The translations under genes were made by a program, and so were the position numbers. The notes under the pieces were generated by a model that saw only the letters and a program-made list of their open reading frames with translations, made no database searches and was not told the DNA's origin. This document shows, one piece after another, positions 7,055-15,206 of a DNA stretch of 64,000 nucleotides (within the stretch, counting starts at the first letter, position 1; every line of letters starts with the position of its first letter). Source of the DNA: JBNJGB01 sp051747385 (GTDB taxonomy: Bacteria; Myxococcota_A; UBA9042; PHBI01; JACKFB01); NCBI GenBank assembly GCA_051747385.1, contig JBNJGB010000014.1, positions 62,001-126,000 of the forward strand. The letters run 5' to 3'.

Positions 7055-8623
7055 ATGAGACAGTGCAGAGCGTGGGCGGCCTTGGTGCTGGTGTTGGGGC
7101 TCGTGTGGGCCGGGCCGGCGTGGGCGCGGGACCTGCCGAGCGGCGGGCACGTGCAGATCTACGAGGCGGGCGAGGACGGACTGCTCGTGGAGATCATCCT
7201 GGAGGGTCACGTGCTCCCGCCGGACACGGCGGAGGTGGAGGCCCACTTCGACGGGCTGGCCCTGTGCTTCGAGGGCGAGCCCGCCGTGGAGGAGCTGGAG
7301 GGAGCCCTGACGACACGGCTCCGCTACTTCGCGATCCCGACGCGCAGCGGGTTCGTGAAGGTGCGCGGCTTCGAGTTGGAGAAAGCGGACGGCTCGAAGG
7401 TGTGGATCGGCGGGCGGCCGGAGGGGACCCTGGACACGGACCCCGGGGCGGAGGAGCCCGGCGAGGAGGCCACGTTCCACGTCGACCCGAAAGAGTACCG
7501 GGATCGGACGTCCATGGGGCCGCTGGAGTGCTCCGACTTCGACCTGGAGGACATCGACTGGGATCACGTGATCGCGGAGCAGCGAAAGCTCTGGCAGCGG
7601 GAGCGCCGGGAACGCGGCGAGCCCGAGGTGGAGTGCAGCGGCGTCCCCCGGCTGGAGGACGTGCGCATCGTCGACGTCACGGGCGGCGAGGTGAGGGAGG
7701 CGCGGACGGACGAGCGGCTCTTCCTGGAGGCCGTCGTGTCCGGCGACGCAGAAGAGATCGCCGAGGAGTTCCGCCTCCGCCACGTGGAGGACTTCGGCGT
7801 CCTCGCCGGGCCGGAGCAGGTCGGCGTGACCGGGACGCCGGACGGACGCTGCCGCTGGACCTGGCGCTGGCGCGTGGCGGTGCCGGTCCCGGGGACGCAC
7901 CGGGCGCCGGACGTCGAGCTGGTGCTCGGCGGCGGCGTGCGGACGGAGACGCTGCGGGGGCCGCTGCTCCGGCTGACGGGGCAGCCGCTGGCGGGCGTGC
8001 CCATGGCCCGCGGGATGGTGTCCCACTACGGCGGCTGGACCCTGCAGGGCCAGGCGAACGGCGTGTTCGAGCACGGCGCGCGGGTGGAGGCGGGGTGGCC
8101 CGGGCTCCGGATGACCTACGTCCAGCCCATCCACGACTGGCTGGACGTGTCCCCCACCCTGCGCCTCCTCTGGGGCCGGCACACGGACGCCGGCGTGTTC
8201 GGGCTGGAGCCGGGCGTCGAGGTCCGCCGCACGGTCCTCGAGGACGGGGCCTTCAGCCTGGCGGTCGTCGGCGAAGCGGCGCTCGTCTCGTACCAGGACA
8301 CGGGCAGCGGCGCCGGACGCTACGGCGGGCTGCTGGGCGTCGGCGTGGCCGGCGGCCACAAGGTGCAGCACGACTTCGCGCTGTCGGCCGGCGTGCGCCT
8401 CCGCCCCACCCTGCTCGGCGGCGGCGACGCGGCCCTGCGCCTGCCACTCCTGGTGGACTTCGCCGCCGAGTACCAGTTCCTCCAGGAGGCGGACATGGCG
8501 GCGAACTTCGGCGTCCTCATGAGCGTCGGGCCCGACTTCTGCGCCTCCGGGGGATGCGGCGACCACGAGCTCGCCCTCGAGGCCGGCCTGGGCGTCAGCC
8601 TGTCCTGGAAGTCCGGACGTTGA
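7055..8623 (+). CDS. Secreted protein of unknown function with beta-rich C-terminus
   Basis: 522 residues with a clear signal peptide (LVLVLGLVWAGPAWA, cleavage near residue 25) and GGAG upstream of ATG 7055. The N-terminal third is acidic and rich in short strands. The centre has a charged helix (EQRKLWQRERRERGEPE, about 174-190). From about residue 320 the pattern of alternating hydrophobic strands with aromatic residues (YGGWTLQGQANGVFEHG, LRLLWGRHTDAG, GGLLGVGVAGGHK) suggests a small outer-membrane beta-barrel or periplasmic beta domain. A C-terminal Cys pair (FCASGGCGD) could be disulfide-bonded. I do not recognise a family. It ends 7 bases before the convergent ybaK gene. Confidence 0.75.
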   Translation: MRQCRAWAALVLVLGLVWAGPAWARDLPSGGHVQIYEAGEDGLLVEIILEGHVLPPDTAEVEAHFDGLALCFEGEPAVEELEGALTTRLRYFAIPTRSGFVKVRGFELEKADGSKVWIGGRPEGTLDTDPGAEEPGEEATFHVDPKEYRDRTSMGPLECSDFDLEDIDWDHVIAEQRKLWQRERRERGEPEVECSGVPRLEDVRIVDVTGGEVREARTDERLFLEAVVSGDAEEIAEEFRLRHVEDFGVLAGPEQVGVTGTPDGRCRWTWRWRVAVPVPGTHRAPDVELVLGGGVRTETLRGPLLRLTGQPLAGVPMARGMVSHYGGWTLQGQANGVFEHGARVEAGWPGLRMTYVQPIHDWLDVSPTLRLLWGRHTDAGVFGLEPGVEVRRTVLEDGAFSLAVVGEAALVSYQDTGSGAGRYGGLLGVGVAGGHKVQHDFALSAGVRLRPTLLGGGDAALRLPLLVDFAAEYQFLQEADMAANFGVLMSVGPDFCASGGCGDHELALEAGLGVSLSWKSGR

Positions 8624-8630
8624 CCTTCGG

Positions 8631-9122
8631 CTACGGATCGGAGGTGACCGCGACGAACTCCGGCTGCGTGGCCCGCCGCCAGTCGTCGCCGTCCACCAGG
8701 ATGCGCAGGTTGCGGGCGCCGCAGCCGGAGAGGATCCGGCCGGCGTGCTCCAGGGAGGCGTCGGCGTACAGCGGCGCCGGGAGCAGGGGCTCTCCGAAGG
8801 GCGGGACCTCTCCCGGGACGAGGCCCGTGAGGTCTTGAAGCTCCTTCCTGCGAGCGAAGCGCAGCTTCCGGAGCCCCAGGGCGCGGCGGGCGGCGCGGTT
8901 GTCCAGCGAGGCCGGGCCCGGAAGCGCGAAGAGGCGGAACGCGCCGTCGTCGCCCTTGAGGAGCAGCGTCTTGACGGGCACGGCGTCGTGCTCGGCGGCG
9001 TGGCGGCGGCCGGCGGGGATGGGGCTCGCGTCCGGGTCCACCTCCAGGAGGCGGAAGTGGATGCCGCGATCTTCGAGCCAGCCCGCGAGCCGATCGATGA
9101 AGGGCACGTCGTCCGGCGTCAC
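8631..9122 (-). CDS. YbaK/EbsC-type aminoacyl-tRNA deacylase domain protein
   Basis: 163 residues from a GTG at 9122 that overlaps the yggT-like stop by four bases (GTGA); no ATG fits. The fold signature of the YbaK/ProX family is visible: VKTLLLKGDDGAFRLFALPG (the conserved Lys region), LGLRKLRFARRKELQDLTG, then GEVPPFGEPL, the usual GxxPPFG loop. Such stand-alone domains hydrolyse mischarged tRNA, typically Cys- or Ala-tRNA(Pro). The substrate here cannot be told from sequence alone. It is translationally coupled to the yggT-like gene, a common type of two-gene arrangement of housekeeping proteins. Confidence 0.85.
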   Translation of the reverse strand: MTPDDVPFIDRLAGWLEDRGIHFRLLEVDPDASPIPAGRRHAAEHDAVPVKTLLLKGDDGAFRLFALPGPASLDNRAARRALGLRKLRFARRKELQDLTGLVPGEVPPFGEPLLPAPLYADASLEHAGRILSGCGARNLRILVDGDDWRRATQPEFVAVTSDP

Positions 9123-9349
9123 AGCAGCAACCCCCGGAGCACCTGGAGCAGGAGCAGCGCCACCAGGGGCGAGAAGTCGATGCCGCCCGTGTCGGGCAGA
9201 ATCTTCCGGATGGGGGCGAGGACCGGCTCCGTCACCGCGTCGAGGGCGCGGATCGCGGGGTTCCGCGGGTCCACGGGGACCCAGGACACCACCACGCGGA
9301 TGATGAGCACGATCGAGTAGACGTGGATCAGCCAGGCGAGAAACCTCAT
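9119..9349 (-). CDS. YggT family small membrane protein
   Basis: 76 residues with two hydrophobic segments (FLAWLIHVYSIVLIIRVVVSW and VALLLLQVLRGLLL) separated by the characteristic YggT loop WVPVDPRNPAIRAL, then VLAPIRKILPDTGGIDFSPL. YggT proteins are short inner-membrane proteins linked in other bacteria to cell division or osmotic stress; their biochemical role is not settled. The stop overlaps the start of the ybaK-type gene. No good ribosome-binding site is visible before the ATG at 9349. It is divergent from the large Cys-rich lipoprotein gene. Confidence 0.9.
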   Translation of the reverse strand: MRFLAWLIHVYSIVLIIRVVVSWVPVDPRNPAIRALDAVTEPVLAPIRKILPDTGGIDFSPLVALLLLQVLRGLLL

Positions 9350-9472
9350 ACCGGGAGGGTACCACCGTTCCGATCGCGTAGCAGGCCGCCGGCAAGGACG
9401 GGTGGATCCCGAGGCGCCCCGAGGGCATCCTCCCTCCGCACGGGGGAGTCATCGCCCCCCGGGGAGGCTCCG

Positions 9473-12382
9473 ATGTACCGCCTGCTGACCGGCATCTCGA
9501 TCCTGCTCGTGGTCGCCCTCGCGGCCTGCGGCTCCGACGGAGGCAGCCCCGGCCTCGTCCAGGAGGACGGCAGCGGCCCCGACGTCGCGGACGTGGCGCA
9601 GGACGACTCAGGCGGGCTGCCGGACGCGGAGCAGGACGTCCCCTCCGACGACGCCGTCACCGACACGCCGACGTCCCCGGACGCGGACCCCGACTCCACC
9701 GGAGACGTCCCGGCGCCGGACACCTTACCTGCGGATGCGCAGGAGGGCGGCGACGCGGGCGGGCAGGACTCCGAGGACGTCGCCTGCGTCCCGGACTGCG
9801 AGGGGAACGTGTGCGGGCCCGACGGGTGCGGAGGCTCGTGCGGCGACTGCGCGTGCGGCGACGGCGTCTGCCAGGCCGGGGAGAGCCCCGAGAGCTGCGC
9901 GCTGGACTGCGGGCCCTGCGGGGACGGGACCTGCGGCATCGGAGAGGACGCCCAGGTCGACGGCGGCCTCGCCTGCCCGGCCGACTGCGCGCCCGAATGC
10001 GGGGACGGGATCTGCGAGGACGCCGAGACGCCCGAGTCGTGCCGATTCGACTGCGGCGGCTGCGGCGACGGCCTGTGCGGGCCGAACGACGACGGCTGCT
10101 TCGAGGACTGCTTGTTCGGCTGCGGGGACGGCACCTGCAACGCGCTCGTGGAGCAGGAGACCTGTCCCCAGGACTGCCCGCCCGAGTGCGGGGACGGCGA
10201 GTGCGGGGCGACCGAGTCCCCGCTGTCCTGTCCGGCCGACTGTGCCACGTGCGGGGACGGGATGTGCACCGGCGGCGAGGACGAGGCCTCCTGCTTCGAC
10301 GACTGCAATCCTCTCTGCGGGGACGGGGCGTGCCGCGCCGGCGACACGGTGGAGAGCTGCCCCGAGGACTGCGGACCCTGCGGCGACGGGGTCTGCGGCC
10401 TCCACGAGTCGCCGGAGTCCTGCCCGGCCGACTGCGCCGCCACCTGCGGCGACGGGACGTGCGGCGACGGCGAGGACGAGGGCACCTGCCCGGCGGACTG
10501 CGCCTGCCTGCCCGAGTGCGAAGGGGTCGAGTGCGGCGAGGATCCCTGCGGCTACGTCTGCGGCGTCTGCGGCGACGGCTTCGAGTGCACCGGGGAGGGA
10601 ATCTGCGCCTGCGTCCCGGACTGCGAGGGCAGGGTCTGCGGAGACGACGGGTGCGGAGGCTCCTGCGGGGCGTGCGACCCGGGCCTGCACTGCGAGGGCG
10701 GGCAGTGCGCGTGCGACTTCGTGACCTGCGACGGCGGATGCTGCGAGGAGGGTGGGGTGTGCGTCGACGACGCGTGCTGCATGCCCGACTGCGAGGGGCG
10801 CGAGTGCGGCCCGGACGGCTGCGGAGGCACCTGCGGCGAGTGCCCGTTCGCCTACGAGTGCGAGCCCGACGCCGGGATCTGCGAGTGGCAGGTGTTCTGC
10901 GGCAACGGCGTGTGCGAGCCCGACGCCGCGGAGCCCGAGGACTGCAACACCTGCGCGGAGGACTGCGGCTGCGAGGCCGAGGGGATCTGCGGCGCGGACG
11001 GCGCGTGCTGCGACCCGGCCTGCGACGGCCTGGAGTGCGGCCCGGACGGCTGCGGAGGCACCTGCGGGACCTGCGGCGACCTGTCCACGTGCGCCGACGG
11101 CCTCTGCGCCTGCGACTTCGAGGCGTGCGAGGGCGCCTGCTGCGCCGAGGGCGAGGTCTGCGACGCCGGCGCCTGCTGCCAGCCCTCCTGCGACGGGAGG
11201 TCCTGCGGGTCCGACGGCTGCGGAGGCTCCTGCGGCACGTGCCCGGACGGCTTCGGCTGCGACGGGGGGCTCTGCGAGTGTGACAACGGCGGCTGGGCCC
11301 GGACCTACGGAGGCTCCGACGACAGCGTGATCTACGCCGTGGAGCCCGACGGACAGGGCGGCTTCGTCTTCGCGGGCATGGACGACGGCACCCTGGACGA
11401 CTTCTGGGTCGGCCGCACGGACGGCTCCGGCTCCCTGCTGTGGGACGAGAAGTTCAACGGGGCCGGCAGCTTCCCGAACGACGCCGGGTTCGCCGTGGCC
11501 GCGCGCGGAGACGGCGGGCTGGTCGCCGGCGGCAAGCGGGACTCGGGCACGTCCATGGACAACGGCTGGATCCGCGCCCTGGGCCCGAACGGCGGAGGCT
11601 CCTGGGCGTCGTCGTACGGCGGCGGCGGCTTCGACATCTTCTACGACGTGGCGCCGACACCGGACGGCAACTGGCTGTTCGTGGGCCACCGCTTCAGCGG
11701 CACGTCCTACGACGGCTGGCGCGTGGAGATGAGCGACACAGGCGCCAAGGTGGCCTCCGGGACGTGGGGCTCGTCCGCGTTCGAGCTGCTGAGGGGTGTC
11801 ACGGCCATGTCGTCGGGCGGCTACGCCCTGGCGGGCATGCGCGGCAGCAACGCGAGCCTGGGCAACGACCAGACCTCCGACGGCGGCAGGATGTGGGTCG
11901 TGCGCGTCGACGCGGACTACGGGGTCACGTGGTCCAAGGCGTTCGGCACCAAGTCAGCCGAGGGCTACGAGGTCGTGGAGGCCCCCGACGGCGGCGTGGT
12001 CGCCGTCGGCTACACGAAGGGCACCGGCCGCGACCTGCTCGTGGTGCGCCTCGACGCGGACGGGAACAAGCTCTGGGACCTCGCGCGCCACTTCGGCGGC
12101 GACGACGTGGGCCGGGACGTGGCGGTGACCGACGACGGCCACTTCATCGTCGCGGGCTACACCTCGGCCGGCGGCGGGGGCCGCAACGCGCTGGTCGTGG
12201 AGATCGACGACACGGGCGCGCTGGTCTGGCAGTCCTTCTACGGCTTCAGCAGCCACGAGGCCGCCTACTCGCTCACGCCGATCCCCGGCGAAGAGGATCG
12301 CTTCCTCCTCGGCGGCCACAAGGGCGAAGACGGGTGGCTGAAGTCGGTGGGCCGTTGCGCGCCGCCGGCCACCGCGAATTGA
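9473..12382 (+). CDS. Giant Cys-rich repeat lipoprotein with C-terminal propeller-like repeats
   Basis: 969 residues from ATG 9473 (GGGGAGG upstream). Lipobox ALAAC places the lipid on Cys19. Residues 20-100 are an acidic Asp/Pro/Thr linker. Residues about 103-604 hold two repeat types: roughly ten CGDGxCxxGExxESCxxDC units and six CGPDGCGGxCGxC units, giving over a hundred cysteines that must be disulfide-bonded outside the cytoplasm. Residues 605-969 contain about seven strand-rich repeats with DGG and G(Y/H) motifs (YGGSDDSVIYAVEPDG, DGGVVAVGYTKGTG), probably a beta-propeller. Such proteins are common on Myxococcota cell surfaces; their ligands are unknown. An outer-membrane protein gene follows 59 bases later. 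Confidence 0.85.
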   Translation: MYRLLTGISILLVVALAACGSDGGSPGLVQEDGSGPDVADVAQDDSGGLPDAEQDVPSDDAVTDTPTSPDADPDSTGDVPAPDTLPADAQEGGDAGGQDSEDVACVPDCEGNVCGPDGCGGSCGDCACGDGVCQAGESPESCALDCGPCGDGTCGIGEDAQVDGGLACPADCAPECGDGICEDAETPESCRFDCGGCGDGLCGPNDDGCFEDCLFGCGDGTCNALVEQETCPQDCPPECGDGECGATESPLSCPADCATCGDGMCTGGEDEASCFDDCNPLCGDGACRAGDTVESCPEDCGPCGDGVCGLHESPESCPADCAATCGDGTCGDGEDEGTCPADCACLPECEGVECGEDPCGYVCGVCGDGFECTGEGICACVPDCEGRVCGDDGCGGSCGACDPGLHCEGGQCACDFVTCDGGCCEEGGVCVDDACCMPDCEGRECGPDGCGGTCGECPFAYECEPDAGICEWQVFCGNGVCEPDAAEPEDCNTCAEDCGCEAEGICGADGACCDPACDGLECGPDGCGGTCGTCGDLSTCADGLCACDFEACEGACCAEGEVCDAGACCQPSCDGRSCGSDGCGGSCGTCPDGFGCDGGLCECDNGGWARTYGGSDDSVIYAVEPDGQGGFVFAGMDDGTLDDFWVGRTDGSGSLLWDEKFNGAGSFPNDAGFAVAARGDGGLVAGGKRDSGTSMDNGWIRALGPNGGGSWASSYGGGGFDIFYDVAPTPDGNWLFVGHRFSGTSYDGWRVEMSDTGAKVASGTWGSSAFELLRGVTAMSSGGYALAGMRGSNASLGNDQTSDGGRMWVVRVDADYGVTWSKAFGTKSAEGYEVVEAPDGGVVAVGYTKGTGRDLLVVRLDADGNKLWDLARHFGGDDVGRDVAVTDDGHFIVAGYTSAGGGGRNALVVEIDDTGALVWQSFYGFSSHEAAYSLTPIPGEEDRFLLGGHKGEDGWLKSVGRCAPPATAN

Positions 12383-12441
12383 ATAGCCCCGACGGGGCGC
12401 CGTCGAAGGGTGCGCGAGGACGCTCTCGTGGAGGTGCTGGG

Positions 12442-13140
12442 ATGCGGACGTTCCTGTTCATCGCCCTGACCGCGCTGATGGCTGCTCCGGCCGCGCCGCC
12501 CGCCGCCTCGGCGCACCCGGCGCCGTTCGAGCACCACCACGCGCGGCGTCCGCCCCCGCCGCCTCCCCCGCCGAGCGAGCGCCGGCGTCCCCGCCGCCCC
12601 GTGGAGCGCCGCTCGCCGTGGCCCGTCTTCTACCTGGGCTTCGGCGGCCTGGGGAACGTCGTGGAGGCCGCGGGTGACTCGGAGTACTCCCAGTACCTCG
12701 AGCCCGGCGGGGGCTTCGACCTGTTCCTCGGGTGGCGCTTCACCCAGCACGCCGGGCTGGACCTGTCATGGACCACGACCTTCCACGATGCCGGCGAGAG
12801 CGCGCCGCACTTCGACGACGGGACCCTGTCCATGTTCACGGCGGACGTGCGCATCTACCTCCTGCCGGAGCCGACGCGCATCGAGCCCTTCGCGAACGTC
12901 GGCATGGGCTTCTACGCCCTGAGCCGCGACGACTTCTACGGGAGCAGCCTCACGGGACCGGGCCTGCAGGCGGGCGGCGGCGTGGACATCCACCTGACGC
13001 CCCACATCACCCTGGGCGGCAAGCTGCTGTATCGCGGAGCGCACCTGGAGAACCGCGACGCCGCCTTCGGCATCGGCCTGCCGGAGAGCGACTGGTTCCA
13101 CATGTTCACGTACGAGGGGAGCCTGCGGTTCAACTTCTGA
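12442..13140 (+). CDS. Outer-membrane beta-barrel protein
   Basis: 232 residues. A signal peptide (FIALTALMAAPAAPPAASA) is followed by a short His/Pro-rich stretch with eight consecutive prolines and a basic Arg/Pro segment (about 28-58). The rest reads like an eight-stranded OmpW/OmpA-type barrel: alternating strands, turns with Asp/Gly, and the classic C-terminal aromatic end SLRFNF. RBS GGAGGTG precedes ATG 12442. The Pro-rich segment could cross the periplasm or contact peptidoglycan; this is inference. It probably shares a transcript with the preceding Cys-rich lipoprotein. Confidence 0.8.
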   Translation: MRTFLFIALTALMAAPAAPPAASAHPAPFEHHHARRPPPPPPPPSERRRPRRPVERRSPWPVFYLGFGGLGNVVEAAGDSEYSQYLEPGGGFDLFLGWRFTQHAGLDLSWTTTFHDAGESAPHFDDGTLSMFTADVRIYLLPEPTRIEPFANVGMGFYALSRDDFYGSSLTGPGLQAGGGVDIHLTPHITLGGKLLYRGAHLENRDAAFGIGLPESDWFHMFTYEGSLRFNF

Positions 13141-13166
13141 GGTCGCTTCCACCGGTCGCCCCCTGG

Positions 13167-13343
13167 GAGCACGACGTGGACGGCCACTGCCAGCGCCCCG
13201 GGTGCCTGCCGGACGGCGCGCCCTGCAGCGAGGACGCCCACTGCGCCTCTTCGGCGGGCTGCGTCCAGGGCGTCTGCGGGCCGCCGGAGCCCGACGCCGG
13301 CCCCAGGGAGGACGCGGACCCCGGCTCTACACAGGACGTGTGA
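13167..13343 (+). pseudogene. 3' fragment of a Cys-rich lipoprotein-type gene
   Basis: An open frame without a start encodes DVDGHCQRPGCLPDGAPCSE, CASSAGCVQGVCG and an acidic tail DADPGSTQDV before TGA. The cysteine spacing is like that of the repeat lipoproteins elsewhere in the window, but there is no signal peptide and no upstream continuation. It begins just after the barrel gene stop, in a different frame. I read it as the leftover end of a disrupted gene, at the start of a 2-kb scar zone that continues with an IS fragment. Confidence 0.55.
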
Positions 13344-13456
13344 TCCGGCCGGACAGCGGTCCGTGATCGGCGCCCCTGCGCGCCGCGCTCCCCGCTCGCT
13401 CCTCGGCGCGCGTGACCGCCGAGGGAGCGGATCCGTCCGGACGTTCCCAGCACGGG

Positions 13457-13699
13457 ATGCAGGTGTCCTTCTCGGAGAACGGCGCCCGGCACAACCCCTG
13501 GGTCGAGTCGCTCTGGTCCCGGATCAAGCACGAGTGCGAGTCTCTCATCGCCGAGGCCCAGGATCTGGACGAGCTCGCAGCCGTCGTCCATCGTCACTTC
13601 GCCTACTACAACGCCCGCCGCCGCCACAGCGGCCTGGGCAACATCAGCCCGATGACGTATCTCAAGAACAACGGCCTCCACCCTCTTAGCGACAATTAG
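13457..13699 (+). pseudogene. C-terminal fragment of an IS3-type (rve) integrase/transposase
   Basis: About 80 residues match the end of IS3-family OrfB catalytic domains: ENGARHNPWVESLWSRIKHE contains the region of the last catalytic Glu, followed by DELAAVVHRHFAYYNARRRH and the hallmark ending SGLGNISPMTYLKNN. The first two catalytic Asp and all upstream sequence are missing, so it is inactive. A candidate right-end sequence, TGGTCCGGTTTCAGGGTCCC, lies just downstream at about 13709-13728. It marks a past insertion and deletion. Confidence 0.85.
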
Positions 13700-13742
13700 C
13701 CATTAGGGTGGTCCGGTTTCAGGGTCCCATGTCCCGAGCACC

Positions 13743-13844
13743 GGGGCCCCATTGAACAAGTACTCGGACAACACCATCGTCAACAACATCCTGTTCACTG
13801 ACGGCACGACTCCTCGGAGGCGATCTTGGTACGGACGCTACTGA
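13743..13844 (+). pseudogene. Fragment of a right-handed beta-helix type protein
   Basis: One frame reads GAPLNKYSDNTIVNNILFTD before running to a stop at 13842-13844. The Asn-ladder pattern (NTIVNNILF) is typical of parallel beta-helix repeats such as pectate-lyase or NosD-like folds. There is no start, and it begins immediately after the IS fragment, so it is probably the stump of a gene interrupted by the element. Its end overlaps the start of the next gene. It is short, so the call is tentative. Confidence 0.4.
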
Positions 13845-14599
13845 GCAAGGCCATCACAGGCCTCCTCGCCAGTCTATGGATCGTGGGGTGCGAAACGGTG
13901 GGCAACGAGGAGTCCGTATTCGGCCCGGCCGGGCCAGACGGTCCAGCCATCGACCGCGAGGTTTCGGACGGCGCAATGCCATGGGATCCCAGCGACGCGC
14001 CGGTGGATCGATTCGGAGACGGTTGGCATGCGCCCGGGGACGGACGTGGCCCAAAGACGGAGCACGACGGAGGTCCGGGACTTGGGAACCGTGAAGGGGA
14101 GTTTGCAGACGCCGGGCCGGAAGTGTGTGAGATCGGAGCCAAGCTCCCTTTGGAGCCGAGTTGCGTCTGCGAACCGCCGGCAAGGCTCTGGTCGGAGGTG
14201 GAGCTACCGCCCATCGAGCAGCTACCGGGCGCCCACCCGGAGACCGGCGTACCGACCTACATGGTGTGTGACCACCATCTGCAGGCGGGCTTCTTCGATG
14301 CCATTCGGTGGACGTGGCGTGGAGCGGAGATCCCGGAGCTGCCGAGCGGACACGGCGAGTTGATGAGCGCGCATTACGACGAGGAGGCCAGGGAGTTCTG
14401 GCTCGACCACACTCTCGGGCCGTTTTCGTTCCGGGCGGGGAGGCCGGGCGTGGCGCTTCGGTTCATGCCCGAGCGGCTCGCGGTCTTCGTGCTCACGCCA
14501 CACGAAGCGCGACTCATGGCGTTCGACCACGAGGACGGCCGCCTCCGATACGAGTGGACGTTCTATCCGTGTCCGCCGTGTACGCATCCCGATGACTGA
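13826..14599 (+). CDS. Hypothetical lipoprotein, TTG start
   Basis: 257 residues. The TTG at 13826 is supported by GGAGG five bases upstream and by a following signal peptide with lipobox IVGC (Cys22). After an acidic Gly/Asp-rich linker (to about residue 100) come a short Cys cluster (EVCEIG, PSCVCEPP) and a globular part with a lone motif CDHHLQAGFFDAIRWTW, ending in FYPCPPCTHPDD. I do not recognise a family. Base composition is visibly less GC-rich than its neighbours, and it sits inside the 13.1-15.1 kb scar zone, which suggests recent transfer. Confidence 0.6.
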   Translation: MVRTLLSKAITGLLASLWIVGCETVGNEESVFGPAGPDGPAIDREVSDGAMPWDPSDAPVDRFGDGWHAPGDGRGPKTEHDGGPGLGNREGEFADAGPEVCEIGAKLPLEPSCVCEPPARLWSEVELPPIEQLPGAHPETGVPTYMVCDHHLQAGFFDAIRWTWRGAEIPELPSGHGELMSAHYDEEAREFWLDHTLGPFSFRAGRPGVALRFMPERLAVFVLTPHEARLMAFDHEDGRLRYEWTFYPCPPCTHPDD

Positions 14600-14627
14600 A
14601 CGAGCCCCGGCGTGCTGCCGTGGCCGT

Positions 14628-15110
14628 CTACCAGTGCGTGTAGGGCAGGTCGGCGGCGACCTTCTCTCTCTCGTCGGCGTTCGAGAGCAACTCGGCGAGG
14701 GGGTCCCAGCGGCCGTTCACGAGGGCGTCGGCGGCGCTGTGGGGGATGTGGCCCTGGAAGGTCTGGTCTCCGGCGGTGATGGTGCCGGTCTTCACGTCGA
14801 TGGCGACGGCGAGCGCGGGGTCGGCCTCGACGGCGTCCTGGAGGGCCTGGACGTCGCTCTCGGAGACGGCGACGCAGGGGAGGCCCAGTGTCAGGGAGTT
14901 CCCGAAGAAGATCTTGGCGAAGGAGCCGGCGATGACGGCGTCGAAGCCGGCCCGGACGATGACCTGGGGGGCGTGCTCGCGCGAGGAGCCGCAGCCGAAG
15001 TTGTTTCCGGACAGGAGGATGTTCGCGCCCTGGTAGCGCTCGGCGTTCAGGGGGTGGTCCTTGGGGGTGCCGTCCTCGTGGTAGCGCTCGTCCCAGAACA
15101 GGCGCTGGTC
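14628..15110 (-). pseudogene. leuD: 5'-truncated 3-isopropylmalate dehydratase small subunit (leuD)
   Basis: A 160-codon open frame with no start codon encodes most of LeuD: FWDERYHEDGTPKDHPLN, GANILLSGNNFGCGSSREHA (the swivel-domain signature), VRAGFDAVIAGSFAKIFFGN and the C-terminal region to TAG at 14628. About 30-40 N-terminal residues, including the usual NVDTDQIIP segment, are missing: the frame meets TAG at 15113-15111 exactly where similarity stops. It therefore looks cut by a rearrangement at about 15110. LeuC/LeuD isomerise isopropylmalate in leucine synthesis, and a functional copy must lie elsewhere if the cell makes leucine. No ATG-initiated frame covers it. Confidence 0.85.
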
Positions 15111-15206
15111 CTAGTTTCCATAGCACCCTTTCGATGGTAGGGGATACAGCGCCCACTTGCCGAGCGCGTGGCACGCCGTATCCTGCAGGGTGTCGAGGAG
15201 ACTGAT

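Noticed and set aside
13171..15100. Intact genomic or defence island
   Set aside because: Only fragments are seen; no integrase with a complete active site, no attachment-site duplication and no restriction, toxin or defence domain was recognised.
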